From Melocanna baccifera (lineage: Eukaryota > Streptophyta > Magnoliopsida > Poales > Poaceae), in NCBI GenBank assembly GCA_036346265.1, contig CM070681.1:13350001-13414000 (forward strand): a stretch of 64,000 nt of DNA. The letters run 5' to 3'. A model generated the notes under the pieces. It saw only the letters and a program-made list of their open reading frames with translations. It had not been told where the DNA came from and searched no databases. Position 1 is the stretch's first letter, and every line of letters begins with the position of its first letter. The position numbers were made by a program, and so were the translations under genes. Below, piece by piece: positions 23,141 to 35,000 of this stretch.

Positions 23141-25580
23141 ATGACTTGGGGAGGTGAGGCGAGGCAATGGCGGCGGGGGGAGAGGAGTTGGGAGTCGCTG
23201 CTCCGAAACTTCCACCGCTTCTCCCAGGTCAGTAGCACCACGGCGTACCTGCCTACCCCCATTCCATTCCCGATTGGTCGTGGATCGCGTTGCGCTCTTT
23301 GTTCGCGTCCCGTTCGTTTTGGATTATGTTCGAATCAGCGAACTGGTTCATGTGTTGATGCCACGTTCATGTGTTGAAACTCGAAAGTTGCAGCAAAGCA
23401 CGATCAGGTGTTGGATAAAATGCCGACGAGATGGCGAGTATGAAGTAGATTATCTCCAGAAACATTGGCAGAATTGACAGAAATTTTCTTATCTAGGAAG
23501 TAGGACGCTATCTGTGCCTCTATGTTAGTATGTTAGTAGCAGCTTCCAGGGTTGGATGCCATATTAGGCCAATGCTGTGGACTATGCCACTATGGTGGTT
23601 ATTTGGTTATGCTGAAGTATGTTTCGTTCTAATAATAAAGATTTTTTTCCCGTGGGGTTCACATTAGTTCAACCTCAGTGCTCCATTCTCTCTATCGAAC
23701 CAACTGTGATTGATTCCTAGAATTTGCAACATATAGTCCTAAGAGCTTGACAAACCCAAATTTATGTATGATAGTGTGTGAGGCAGAATAATTTTTTGCA
23801 GAATGCTTGCTTTCAAGAGCTCAAGTGTTATTCCATATGTCTAAATATACAAGTTTTCATTGCCAAAGGAAGAAGACCTATATCCTAGCATTTTCTGCGT
23901 TTTATACCGATCTTCTGTTGTTCCTTGGTTCCTTTTTCTGAACAGGGGTATAAAGATGCACTTATGGAGGCCCAGGCTTTAAGAGTGAACTGCAGTTCTG
24001 GATCCAAGAAACGTGAAGCTCTTGAGTCACATATCGCAGATCTCGAGACAGGTTAACTGATGTTTCAGCATTTCTTAACAGTTTAGCTTCAGTTTGTTGC
24101 TTTTCTGTTAATTTAAATTGTGTAATAGCTGATGATTTACTTTGCTTATTGAGGTTGAAATAAGTACTGAGTTAAATTGTTTGTGTTGTGCAGATAATGA
24201 GCGATTAAGAAGGCTGTACACTGAAACTTTGTTCAAGTTCACCAACCAGGTAGGTTGCTACTTACTATGTGCAATTATAAGGAGGGTGATTAAAATGTAA
24301 TACTAAGACGATGACAACTAAATTAATTGTCATCTTCCAATGTTAACTACTTGATATAGATGGAATCAGTTAAGTTGATGACATCAGCTTGAGTTCTATG
24401 CTGTCCATTTCACCTGTGAGCTTGAGTTGATGCCAGGACTGTTGTTCTTGTTTTTTGACACTTCGGACTTTAATGTACTATTGTTTTGAGGTGTACAACT
24501 TGGTCTAGATTTCTTTTTTGTTTATTTTCCGCTTGGAGTTTGGAAGCTGATAATAGATCAAGTTTAATAATAGGACGAGTGCTAGGTTTTATGTTCAGCA
24601 CAATCATGTCAATGAAACTGTGGGCTGTTTTTGATATGCTTGCCGTTATTCAGATGAAACTTCACACAGAATCTTGAGTTCTGAAGGAAGAATTGGGACA
24701 AGCATATAGCAGATTGCTATCCATGGAAGAGGTAGTTAACTGCCTCCCAAGCATCCACCTAATCCATAAAATTAATCTAACAAGTGTTTATTTCACACAG
24801 GAGCATAAGAGGGAAATTGAACAACTTAAGCATGGCAATGAGATGAACATCAATGCCCTTGAGAGCAAGCTTAGGTAAAAATTTCCTTTCAAGGGAGGTA
24901 GCAGATTACTGTTGGGAGAGTCAGGAGATTCAGATTAAATTTTCCTGTTGATTGTTTTGTGAAAACTTAAAGAGCTAACTTTCACTACAATCAGCTGCAC
25001 TTTTGTTCAGCAGGCAACCGATGAAGCTGAGATAAAGCAACTCAAGTTTGAGCTGGGAGCTCATAAAGCTCACATCGACATACTAGTTAGCAGGCTGGAG
25101 CTGGTTACTGCTGATGTGCATTTGTAATGTAATGTTCTGACTTCCCTTCTATCTTCTTTGGATTATTGTCTCTTATCTCTCGTGACAGAAATACCTCCTG
25201 GCTCCAGGTACAGATAAAAACGAGCTCGTGGATTTGAAGGATGTAATTATGGTTGAACAGGAGAAAAAGGACATGCACAGGAAGCTTCAAAAGGCAGAAA
25301 ATGAGTGTAAGTTCAATGGTGAACTGAAGAAGTGAAACAAGTTTTCCAAAACCACACAGATTTCATGACTCAATTCAATCAGCAGAACGGCAATCTTGTA
25401 CTATCCATATCTTCACCAAGTAGTGGTTTTCTCTTGATTAAGTGAGGATTACGAGGATGATGCAGGCGGAGCAGCAAAGGGATTCCATCTCCGTCCAGCA
25501 TGTGGAAACGCTGAAGCAGAAGGAAGGAGTACGAGTCCCTGAAGAGGAGGCTGGCGAGCTATGAACTTGATTGGTCATGA
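23141..25580 (+). pseudogene. Plant 4/1-type coiled-coil protein gene, probably decayed
   Basis: Exons follow the plan of the plant 4/1 family (small coiled-coil proteins; Arabidopsis At-4/1 is known for binding a tospovirus movement protein and for plasmodesma-related movement): 23141-23227 (SWESLLRNFHRFSQ), 23946-24051 (SKKREALESHIADLET), 24194-24249, 24654-24731, 24801-24874 (HKREIEQLKHGNEMNINALE), 24995-about 25126, 25192-25306, 25443-25580. Lesions: a likely extra G in a six-G run at about 23172-23177 puts the expected ATG at 23167 out of frame; an in-frame TGA at 24675-24677; no GT donor after the exon ending at about 25126; and a small deletion near 25526 that shifts the C-terminal frame (KRRLASYELDWS is read only in another frame). 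A copia element begins 170 bases downstream. It may still be transcribed. Family fairly confident; pseudogene status likely. Confidence 0.65.
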
Positions 25581-25752
25581 GAGCCGGCACCGCTCCCACA
25601 GTTAGAACCTTTGGTCATCGTAGTTTCTCTCCCCATGTATATGCATACGTGCCACCATACCATGACAATTTTTTTAACATCGTACCATCAGAGGTTAGAC
25701 AAATAGACTACTAAATGAAATGTATGCACAACAAGTCAGGAATGAGGCACTG

Positions 25753-26051
25753 TGTTGAATTACTCCAGCATGCATCTCACCATTTACATTTGGACTGTTT
25801 CAATTACATTTAGTGTCATTGATGTTTTCAGTTTTTAGTCCCCAATTAGTGGGCAGTTTTCAGTCTTAAATTAGTGGGCATTAGTGCTGATGGTGGGATA
25901 GCACATTAGTGTGAAATGCCATTGTTACCTCTTTGTTTTACCCTATAAATAAGAGTCTAATATACAAGAAAAAGTAGCCAATTGAGGCAGCACCAAAACA
26001 TCTGAGTTCTTACCTATTCTTGAGTGCGCCATTGCCGGTGAATCCTCGACA
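25753..26051 (+). repeat. copia-1 5' LTR
   Basis: This 299-bp direct repeat, TG..CA bounded, carries a TATAAATAAGAG motif (about 25943) as the probable promoter of the element. Its copy is at 30948-31246. Confidence 0.9.
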
Positions 26052-26089
26052 ATTGGTATCAGAGCCTCGTCGACATTCAGGAGGTTGCC

Positions 26090-29000
26090 ATGGCCACGCC
26101 GCCACCAAGCTCGAGTGGCGGGAGGATCACCGGCGACAACGCTGGCGGGAACCATTCGCCTGACCGCTCACGCACGCCACCTCGACGCCCAGGACGCTCG
26201 TCGTCACGCTGGTCGCGCAACCGGAACGCCGAGGCCGCACGAAGTCATCATCGAGCGCATCGTTGAGAAAACTTCCGCCGCCATCTCCTACCCGATGCTC
26301 ACCCGAACCAACTACCAGGAGTGGTCGCTGGTCATGATGGTGAACCTCTAGGCGCAAGGATTGTGGGAGGCGATTGAACCAGGCGGCGGTGATGCCCGGG
26401 AAGATAGGCATGCTCTTGCCGCCCTCCTGCACGCCGTGTCGCAGGACTTGTGGACGTGTCTAGCCAGGAAGAGGATGGCGAAGGAGGCATGGGATGCTGT
26501 GAAGACCATGCGCATCGGCGTTGAGCGTGTGCGGGATGCGAACGCGCAGCAGCTCCGTCGAGAGTTCAACTCCATCGTCATCAAGGAAGACGAGTCCGTC
26601 GATGGTTTCTCGCTCCGCATCACCGGGCTCGCCGACAACCTCCGCACTCTCGGCGACGAGATCTCCGACGCTGAGGTCGTGAATAAGCTGCTACAGGTGG
26701 TCCCCGAGAAGCTGAACCAGGCGACCGTCGCAATCGAGATGCTCCTCGACCTCAACACCATCTCGGTCGAGGAGGTCGTCGGATCGCCTCCGCGTTTTCG
26801 AGCAACATGCAAAACCGCAGCCGCCAACCGATGCGATGGGACTGCTGTTGCTCAATGAGGAAGATTGGGAGGCGCGGTAGAAGGCGCGCCAGAGCTCCGA
26901 CGGCGGATCGAGCGAGGGCGGCAGCGGCAACTGCAAGAGGCGGGGGAGGACAAGACGCGGTCGTGGTGGCGCCAGCTTGGGAACGCGAGAAGGCAAGGTA
27001 GGGCCGGCGCAGGAGAACACGGTAGCTCGCTGCCATAACTGCGGAAAAGCTAGCCATTGGGCCAGAGATTGCCGAAGAAGGCCTAAGACGTTTGCGCAGG
27101 CCCATGTTCGGAAGGTGATGAAGAGCAGTCCACCTTGCTGCTGCGCACGCCTCCTCCATTTCCCCATCCGGTGCAGCGCCGTCAGCCGCATCGCCATCTC
27201 CGTTCGCGGTCGCGCCGGTGATGCGCCTCGCTCGCCTCCACCCACGAATCCGCCCGGCGCCTGTGCCTCGCCACCATCCGCCCTGCGGCTGCGCCTCTGC
27301 CCGCCGGGTCCTCTCCTGCGGGTGCGTTGCCAGTTGCCGTATCCACTCCAGCAGCTCCACCACCCGCTCGATTGTGGGCCGCATCGCCTGCTACTGCTGC
27401 AGCACCACCGGCCGGATCGGCTTAGGTAGCTCCGCCCGCTCCTCCATCCCCAGCCGTGCGCCTGCTAGATCCGCCCGCACCAGAGCCGCCGGTCGGATCT
27501 GCCGATCCGCTTGCTCTGTCTGCTCCAGGCCCATCGGCAGCTCCACCCGCTCAAAAAGCAGCGTCTTTGTCCACCCTTTTGTGCATTGACAGCCCCGTCC
27601 GTTTCCTCGAGCCGTCCGTCTGCTCTGTTAAGTGCTCGTTCCGCTCCGTCTACTCCATCAACTCCGTCCGCTCCAGGTGCAACGACAGCACCAACGCACC
27701 GCATCGAAATCCACGAGGCCAAGGTCTTCGCCCAGCTCGGTCCGAGGGAGAAGCGCGACGACCGTCGATGGGTGCTCGACACCGGAGCCACAAACCATAT
27801 GACTGGGGCGTGGTCAGCTTTCTCCGATATCGACGGCAACATCACCGACACGGTTCGCTTAGGGGACGGCTCCGAGGTCGAGATTAAGGGATGCGGAACC
27901 GTCGTCTTCAGTTGCAAGAACGGCGAACATCGCGCGTTGACTGGAGTATATTATATTCCTCGACTAACAACGAATATCATCAGTCTCGGTCAACTGGAAG
28001 AGGCAGGCTGCCGCATTGAACTCTACTCCGGGGCTTTGTGGATCTACCACCAGCAGAGCAAGCTCTTAGCTCGGTCCGCCGCTCTGCTTCGCGCTCTATA
28101 TTCTAGAGCTCTGCATCAGCCGACCGGTGTGCCTCTCAGCACGTAGTTCGGAGGAGGCTTGGTGTTGGCACGCGAGATATGGCCACATTAGCTTCAAGTC
28201 TTTTCGCGCACTCGCCCAACGGGAGATGGTACGTGGTTTGCCGCCACTTGATCAGGTGGATCAAGTATGCGATAGTTGTCTTGCAGGCAAACAGAGACAC
28301 ACATTGTTCCCTGACAAGGCACAACGGCAAGCGGAGCACATCCTCGACCTCATCCACGGCAACTTGTGCGGACCCATCGCGCCCACAACTCCAAGCGGTA
28401 ACAAGTATTTCTTGCTACTTATTGATGATGCAAGTCGGTACATGTGGCTCAAATTAGTGTCAAGTAAAGATCAAGCATCGGTAGCGATCAAGAACTTCCA
28501 GGCGGCAGTAGAGGTTGAGTCAGGAATGTGCCTTAAGACCCTCCGCACCGATCGTGGGGGGAGTTCACCTCCGTGGAGTTCAGTGAGCACTTTGCTAAGC
28601 ATGGCATCCAGCGGCAGCTCACCGCCCTTATTCACCACAGCAGAACGGGGTGGTGGAGCGCCGCAACCAAAGCATCATCGGCATGGTGCGGTCTATGCTC
28701 AAGGCGAAACAGCTGCCCGGCTACTTCTGGGGTGAGGCCATCAACACCGCCGTGCACATTCTCAATCGCGCCCCGACACGCGCACTCGATAGCAAAACCC
28801 CCTTCGAGGCTTGGCACGACGAACGCCCCGTCGTCTACTACTTCAGGACCTTTGGCTGCGTCGCTCACGTTAAGTCGACACGGCCGGGACTCAAGAAGCT
28901 GGATGATCGCAGCATGCCAACCATCTTCGTCGGTTATGAGCGTGGCTCCAAGGCCTACTGTTGCTACGACCCTTCCACCAAGCGCATCATGGTGTCCCAT

Positions 29001-30939
29001 GACGTCGTCTTTGACGAAGCTGCTTAGTGGAACTGGGGTGAAGATAGCGACAATGATCCAGGCAATGCCGAACCCTTAATCGTTGAGTACACCACGGAGT
29101 ACGTCACCGGCATGCCTCGAGCCGATGCTGCATCACCAGCTCATATGTCTCCATCGGCCTCTGCACCATGACGCCGCCGGGTCAATGCGCGCCACGACGT
29201 CACCCGTGAGTGCACCGATTGAGTTCGTCATGCCACCGGCTAATCCTGATGAGAACCTGGACGCGGACCATGCCGATGCTCCACTTCGGTTCCGCGCCAT
29301 CGATGCCATCATCAGGCCCACGTCACCGCCTGGGCTTGTGCCCTGGGTGCTTGCGAGGAATTGCTGTTCACCACGGCGACGAGCCTGTCTCCTTCAGCGA
29401 GGCAAACGCGAGGTGAGCTGGCGCCAAGCGATGCTTGAAGAAATGAAGTCGATCGAGTACAACAACACCTGGGAGCTTGTCACCCTTCCCGCTGGGCACC
29501 GTGCAATTGGGCTCAAGTGGGTCTTTAAGGTGAAGCGCGATGAGCACGGAAATGTGATCGACACAAGGCACGTTTCGTCGCCAAAGGCTACGTACAGCGC
29601 ACGGGCATCGACTTCGACAAGGTTTTTGCCCCGGTCGCGCGAATGGTGTCCATGCGGACGTTGCTGACTCTAGCGGCGCTTGAGTGCTGGGAGGTCCATC
29701 ACATGGACGTCAAGAGCGCTTTCCTCAACAGCGAGTTGAAGGAGGAGGTGTACGTGAGTTAGCCGTCGGGCTTTGTCATCAACGGCAGAGAGCACAAGGT
29801 GTTGCGCCTTTGGAATGTGTTGTATGGTCTACGCCAGGCACCGAGGGTCTAGAATGCCAAGCTTGATGGTTCCATGGCATCGTTTGGTTTCCAGAGGAGT
29901 AGCTCCGAGCACGGCGTGTACATGCGAAGCAGAGGAGCATCACGGCTGATCGTTGGGGTTTACGTCGATGACTTGATCATCACCGGCACCAGCAACAGTG
30001 AGATTGTGGCGTTGAAACTCGAGATGAAGCACGTCTTCCTGATGAGTGACCTCGGGCTTCTGTTATACTATCTCGGCATCGAGGTGAACCAGAGTTCTAA
30101 CGGCATCACGCTCTGTCAATCCTCAATCCGCTTATGCAGCCAAGCTGCTAGAATGGAGCGGCATGAGTCCCTACAACTCCAGCTCGGCACCCATGGAGCC
30201 TCGGCTCAAATTGAGCAAGGACAGCATCGCGCCGCTGGTGGATGCTACCGAGTACAGGCGCGCATCATTGGCGGACTGCGCTACTTGGTGCACACCCGGC
30301 CAGATCTAGCTTATTCGGTAGGCTATCTGAGTCGGTTCATGGAGAAACCACACGAGGACCATCTCAATGCGGTGAAGCGTGTGTTGCGGTACATGGCGGG
30401 AACCTGCGACTACGGTCTTCACTACGCTAGGCGGGAGAAGGGACAAGTTCGTTTGGTCGGCTACAACGACGCCAACATGGCAGGCAACATCGACACACGC
30501 AAGAGTACCAGCGGCATCGTCTTCTTCCTCGCCGGCAACCCTATCACTTGGCTGTCTTCTAAGCAGAAGGTGGTGCTTCTATCTTCATGTGAGGTAGAGT
30601 ACATTGCAGCAGCTACAGCTGGCATGCCAAGGCATCTAGCTAGCTCGGCTCGTAACTGACATGCTCGGAATCGAGTCTGGAGCGCCAGAGCTTAAGGTGG
30701 ACAACTAGTCCACTATCGCTCTCAGCAAGAACCCCGTCTTTCACGACCGAAGTAAACATATAGATACTTGTTTTCATTTTATTCGGGAGTGTATCGACGG
30801 GAACAAGATCGTTCTCTAGCACACCTTAACAGAGACACAACTGGCGGACGTTCTGACCAAAGCACTCGGTCGTGTGCGGTTCCTTGAGCTACGCAGGATG
30901 ATCGATGTTAACAAGATCGGTGAGATGAGCAAGGACTAG
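26090..30939 (+). pseudogene. copia-1 gag-pol remains
   Basis: Recognisable blocks: a UBN2/gag region from about 26260 (YPMLTRTNYQEWSLVMMVNL, then a stop at 26349, then the gag body to about 26870); a CCHC knuckle CHNCGKASHWARDC at about 27036; protease WVLDTGATNHMTG at about 27770; an integrase zinc/core region WHARYGHIS to LRTDRGG (28160-28560); reverse transcriptase with the catalytic YVDD at about 29960; and RNase H KSTSGIVFFLAGNP to SCEVEYIAAATA (30500-30630). The final frame ends SKD-stop at 30937-30939. Multiple frameshifts and stops (for example TAG at 29760 and 29850) break it, so it cannot encode a working polyprotein. Confidence 0.88.
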
Positions 30940-30947
30940 GGGAGAAA

Positions 30948-31246
30948 TGTTGAATTACTCCAGCATGCATCTCACCATTTACATTTGGACTGTTTCAATT
31001 ACATTTAGTGTCATTGATGTTTTCAGTTTTTAATCCCCAATTAGTAGGCAGTTTTTAGTTTTAAATTAGTGGGCATTAGTGCTGATAGTGGGATGGTACA
31101 TTAGTGCTAAATGCCATTGTTACCTCTTTGTTTTATCCTATAAATAAGAGTCTAATATATAAGGAAAAGTAGTCAGTTGAGGCAGCATCAAAATATCTGA
31201 GTTCTTACCTGTTCTTAAGTGTACCATTGCCGGTGAATCCCCAACA
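30948..31246 (+). repeat. copia-1 3' LTR
   Basis: This second 299-bp copy of the LTR follows the polypurine tract and ends CCCCAACA at 31246. Confidence 0.9.
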
Positions 31247-32021
31247 CTATGCTATGTTCTTTCTTCCCGTTCCCACTTTTTCACCGTCTGGACGTACAAA
31301 CATTATTGTCTCATCACTTCATGATCAGTAGTTCATACTGTAATGTTCACGAATTTTACTGGCTAGTGTTATTTTCCCTCCTTTTTCTTGTACAACTGGT
31401 CTGGTGGTGTTCTTTTCAGAGGTTCATAAAAAAAGCTGCATGTGCTATAGTAAAATGCAGTCCCTTCATTGACAGTAGCCGATCTCCTTCCGTCGTTCTT
31501 CACGCGCAGAAACATTATGACATTGTCCACGTTGCATTACACGTATACCTGACATCTGATAAAACAAATCTTCTTCTGAGTTCCGATGGCCTCGGCTATT
31601 ACTCGAGGCATTCACATTTTCACAGACCTGTGTACTCGAGTCTGCAGCATGTGTTGATTGCTGTGTACTTATCCTGACAGAATCGAATACCATTAGTACC
31701 TTATAGTGGGCTTGCGTGTGCATCCGTACGTGAAAAAGGCCCATTACAAATTCGGGCCTAGGCGAGTTAGCCCGCGCTCCGTACGAATTCCCGGAGGCCA
31801 GAGAGAGAGAGAGGGAGAGGGAGAGAGACCATTCGCCACCTGGCATCGCGTTCGCGGCGTGCTCTCCCTTAATCACTTCTGCCTCAGCTTTCCCTCCCTC
31901 TCCCACTTCCTCTTCTCTTGTCTTCTTCCCTCCCCTTCTCCGCTTGTACTAAACCTCGCGTCTCGGGCTCGGGTTGAACCGCCAAAGCCCTAAACTCGAA
32001 GCCCTCCTCTCTTCCCTTCCA
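31247..32021 (+). promoter_or_regulatory. SERRATE upstream region
   Basis: Intergenic DNA with no supported gene in the first 450 bases. A GA-repeat (about 31799-31830) and a CT-rich leader (about 31860-31950) precede the ATG at 32022, as in many plant core promoters without a strong TATA box. Confidence 0.35.
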
Positions 32022-35000
32022 ATGGCGGACGTCCTCCGCTCCCCCGGCAACCCGCTCGACCGCGCCCTCCTTGCTCCTCCCCCTCCGCCTCCGGACGCCG
32101 ATCGTTCGCCGCCGCGCAAGCGCGGGCGCGAGCCGGAGGATTTGCCGCTCCCTCCCCCTCCGCCGCTCGGCTCCTCCCGCCCCGAGCGCCTCGTGTACCG
32201 CTTGGAGGACGACCCGTCACCACGCGTCGGGAGGAGCTCCAGCCCTGGAGGAGGCCTGGGGCGGGGCCACTCCCCGCCGCGGAGGTCGCGATCGCGCTCA
32301 AACGATCGGGTGCGTCGCCACTCCTCGCCGCGGAGGTCGCCGTCGCCCGTGCCGCCCAAGCGGCCGCGCCGGAACGACGGGGCCTACCGACGCAGCCCAC
32401 CGCGCGGCGGGAGGTGAGGTTTTCGAACCTTTCGGTTTAATTTTCCGGCTTGTCGCGGTTCGCGTCCTTCTGAGCGTAGGGTCTAAGCTAATGTGTTTTT
32501 GTTTTTGTGTGTGTTTGGGGTGCAGGTATGGGCGAGGTGGAGACAGGGGCAGGTTTACCTGGCATCGCGCTCCAGGTGAGCTAAATTTCCAAGCCTTTTC
32601 GTTTTGATCACATGCATTTCCAAGCTAATTCGTACTATCTCCGTGAAACGTTCGCATAATTAATGGCAAAACAGAGTTTCGATGGCTCTCGTCTCTCGGC
32701 GTGTGCGGGGGTGGTATGTTTTCTGGCGGTTAGTAGTTTGGGATAGGGAGGGGATAGCTGGGGAACTTAGACCGATGGAAACCGAGCTGTGAAGCCTTCC
32801 TCATCCACCATTAGCTTTACATAGACACATAGTAATGCATGGATCGAAAAAAAGCTTTACACAGCAATCATTTAATTCACATCCATGTAAACACATGAAA
32901 CATGATAGCATATTTTTATTACAATACCTCTTTACGGTAACTGCTCCTTACGATCATGCATACGTTGGTAGGTTTGCATAATACCATCAGTACTAATCAT
33001 CTGAAATATATCACTTTCAACATAGGTAAATGGTCATGTAGCTAACTGCGTGTACATGTCTCATAAACTTACATATGCTGTAAAGATGATAGCTACAGAT
33101 GCAACCCAACCTCCGATTTGGTTATGGTACTCGTGGGAAATCTGTTGAGAAACAATGGCAGCAAAGATAATCACTGGGATTACGATTAAACATGCTGTGA
33201 TTACGAGTGACCTCACATCAGGCCCAAAATTAAGTCTCCCTCCAAGGAAAAATATCTACAAGAACATATAAAGAACACATGAGTTCTTTCCATATAGACA
33301 TTATAGGCGCTTCTCACGGATCCCAGGGCGAGAAGAGAAGAGACCTGGATGAAACAAGCCAGCGAGAGGTGGCGAGTGACGCGAGTCCGTACCTGGAGAG
33401 TAGGGTTTGCGGCGGGGAGAGCTCCTCATCGGGCAGCCCGATTTTGTGAATCGCGAGCCTCCGTTTCTTGCCTCCTCCCACCTCCCTGACTCCCTCCGTC
33501 TCAGTTAATTGGGGATTGGGTTAGCCGGTTAGGGAATTGGGGGAGCTGGGGAGAAGGAACCAGTGAAAACAAGGGGGAATTGGGTCTTGCACTGGAAGAG
33601 GAAGTGTGGAGAGAACAAACATTCCTGACTTTTGATAAATAGTCCAATAAAATGCTCCAACAAGTTACAGCTGGGACCAGTAGGGTCAGCTTCTAGGACA
33701 TGTGGGTTCAATGGTAGTACTCATAGCTGGGGGTCCTTTAGTTGCAAAAAACCTGTGGGGTCGCTTGACCCCACAGCCAGAACGTGGCTTCGCCACTGGC
33801 TCAAAACATGCGGGTTTGCGCGGAAATCAATATGAAATCTTATTTATGATGTGCCACTCTTGTGAACAATTAGACTCTGTATCTATCATGTTAGATTTAG
33901 TTTGTCAGCTTGAGCTTCTCTTCGAGCACTGAGGACGTGGGAGTTTAATCTTGCTTGTGCTAAATACTGGATAGGTGGCCATCTGATGCAATTGTACAGC
34001 TAGTCATCTCTGCCCTCAGTCTCATGCTATGCATTGCACACTGTATCTATTGTATAACTGAAAATTCTGAATTGTAGCTTCGTAAGTTGAACTGCTCCAT
34101 CAACCAGAACTATGCTTATTGGCACCCTGATCCTATGTGTTTGATGAGTAGGAGTCGTCATCAGTACTTGTTAATGTACTTTAGAATAAGAAAGACAGAA
34201 GATCTTCGGTGTCAACATTATATGTCTGTTCCTTGTTGGTTTACCTCTAGTCACATCTAGAATTCTTAGTACCCAAGCATCGGAATTAATCTGTTATTCG
34301 CTACTAGCCTGCATCTGCAGAAGAAAACAGCAACTAATGTTAATAGACAAGCTCATGGCCCTTTATTTGTTTTCTTACCATGCCTTAGAAAGTGATGACT
34401 TGTTAGATGTTTTAAGACTTCTCTGTAATTTCAGATTGTCCTGACTCTGGATATGTTGCTTCCAGTAATGGTCAAGATATCACCCAAAGGTACATACATC
34501 GTTGCCTCGTAGTGGATGGATTTGAGCTGCTTGCTATGTTGATTGTTGTTAGTTCCTAAGTTTGAACGTGCTGTTTGTATTTTATTAATATTTTTCTTTC
34601 CCCTCAGTTTCTTTTATTTCCATTTTGAATCCCTGACAGATTATACTTGCATGTGATCTTATATGATTCTGAATCTTTTCAGGAAAGGATTAATGACATA
34701 CAAACAGTTTGCCCAAGTTCTTGAAGATGATGTTTCACCAGGTGAAGCTGAGAGCAGGTAATCAACACAAAAAGAACAAAACTTGAATTTGATCTGTTGG
34801 TACCATACTTTCCACTCCTATAGACATATATAAATCATAAAGCACAACCAAGGGGTAAGTAGCCTCAATCCACCCTTAAAGGTGCTTTAATATTTTTGCA
34901 ATTCACTATTTGGGATAGCATGGAATCACCTCCCCCTATAGTATTAGTCCAACACCACCTATTTGTCTAATTATACTTCTATTTCCCTGGTTAACAAGGT

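Larger units (their letters stand above)
25753..31246 (+). mobile_element. Ty1/copia LTR retrotransposon, copia-1 (5.5 kb)
   Basis: Two 299-bp direct LTRs (25753-26051 and 30948-31246) start TGTTGAATTACTCC and end ..ACA. TGGTATCAGAGC (26054-26065), the initiator-Met tRNA primer site, lies two bases inside the 5' LTR. A polypurine tract AGGGGAGAAA immediately precedes the 3' LTR. The internal region has gag, protease, integrase, RT and RNase H in copia order. The 5-bp flanks differ (CACTG and CTATG), so there is no clean target duplication. By eye the LTRs differ at about 22 sites, mostly transitions, so it is not a recent insertion. Confidence 0.92.

Noticed and set aside
31249..31677. 142-codon frame after copia-1
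   Set aside because: No domain or splice context; hydrophobic T-rich translation typical of random AT-rich DNA.
31949..32359. Minus-strand Arg/Gly-rich frame
   Set aside because: Shadow of the RS-rich first exon of SERRATE.
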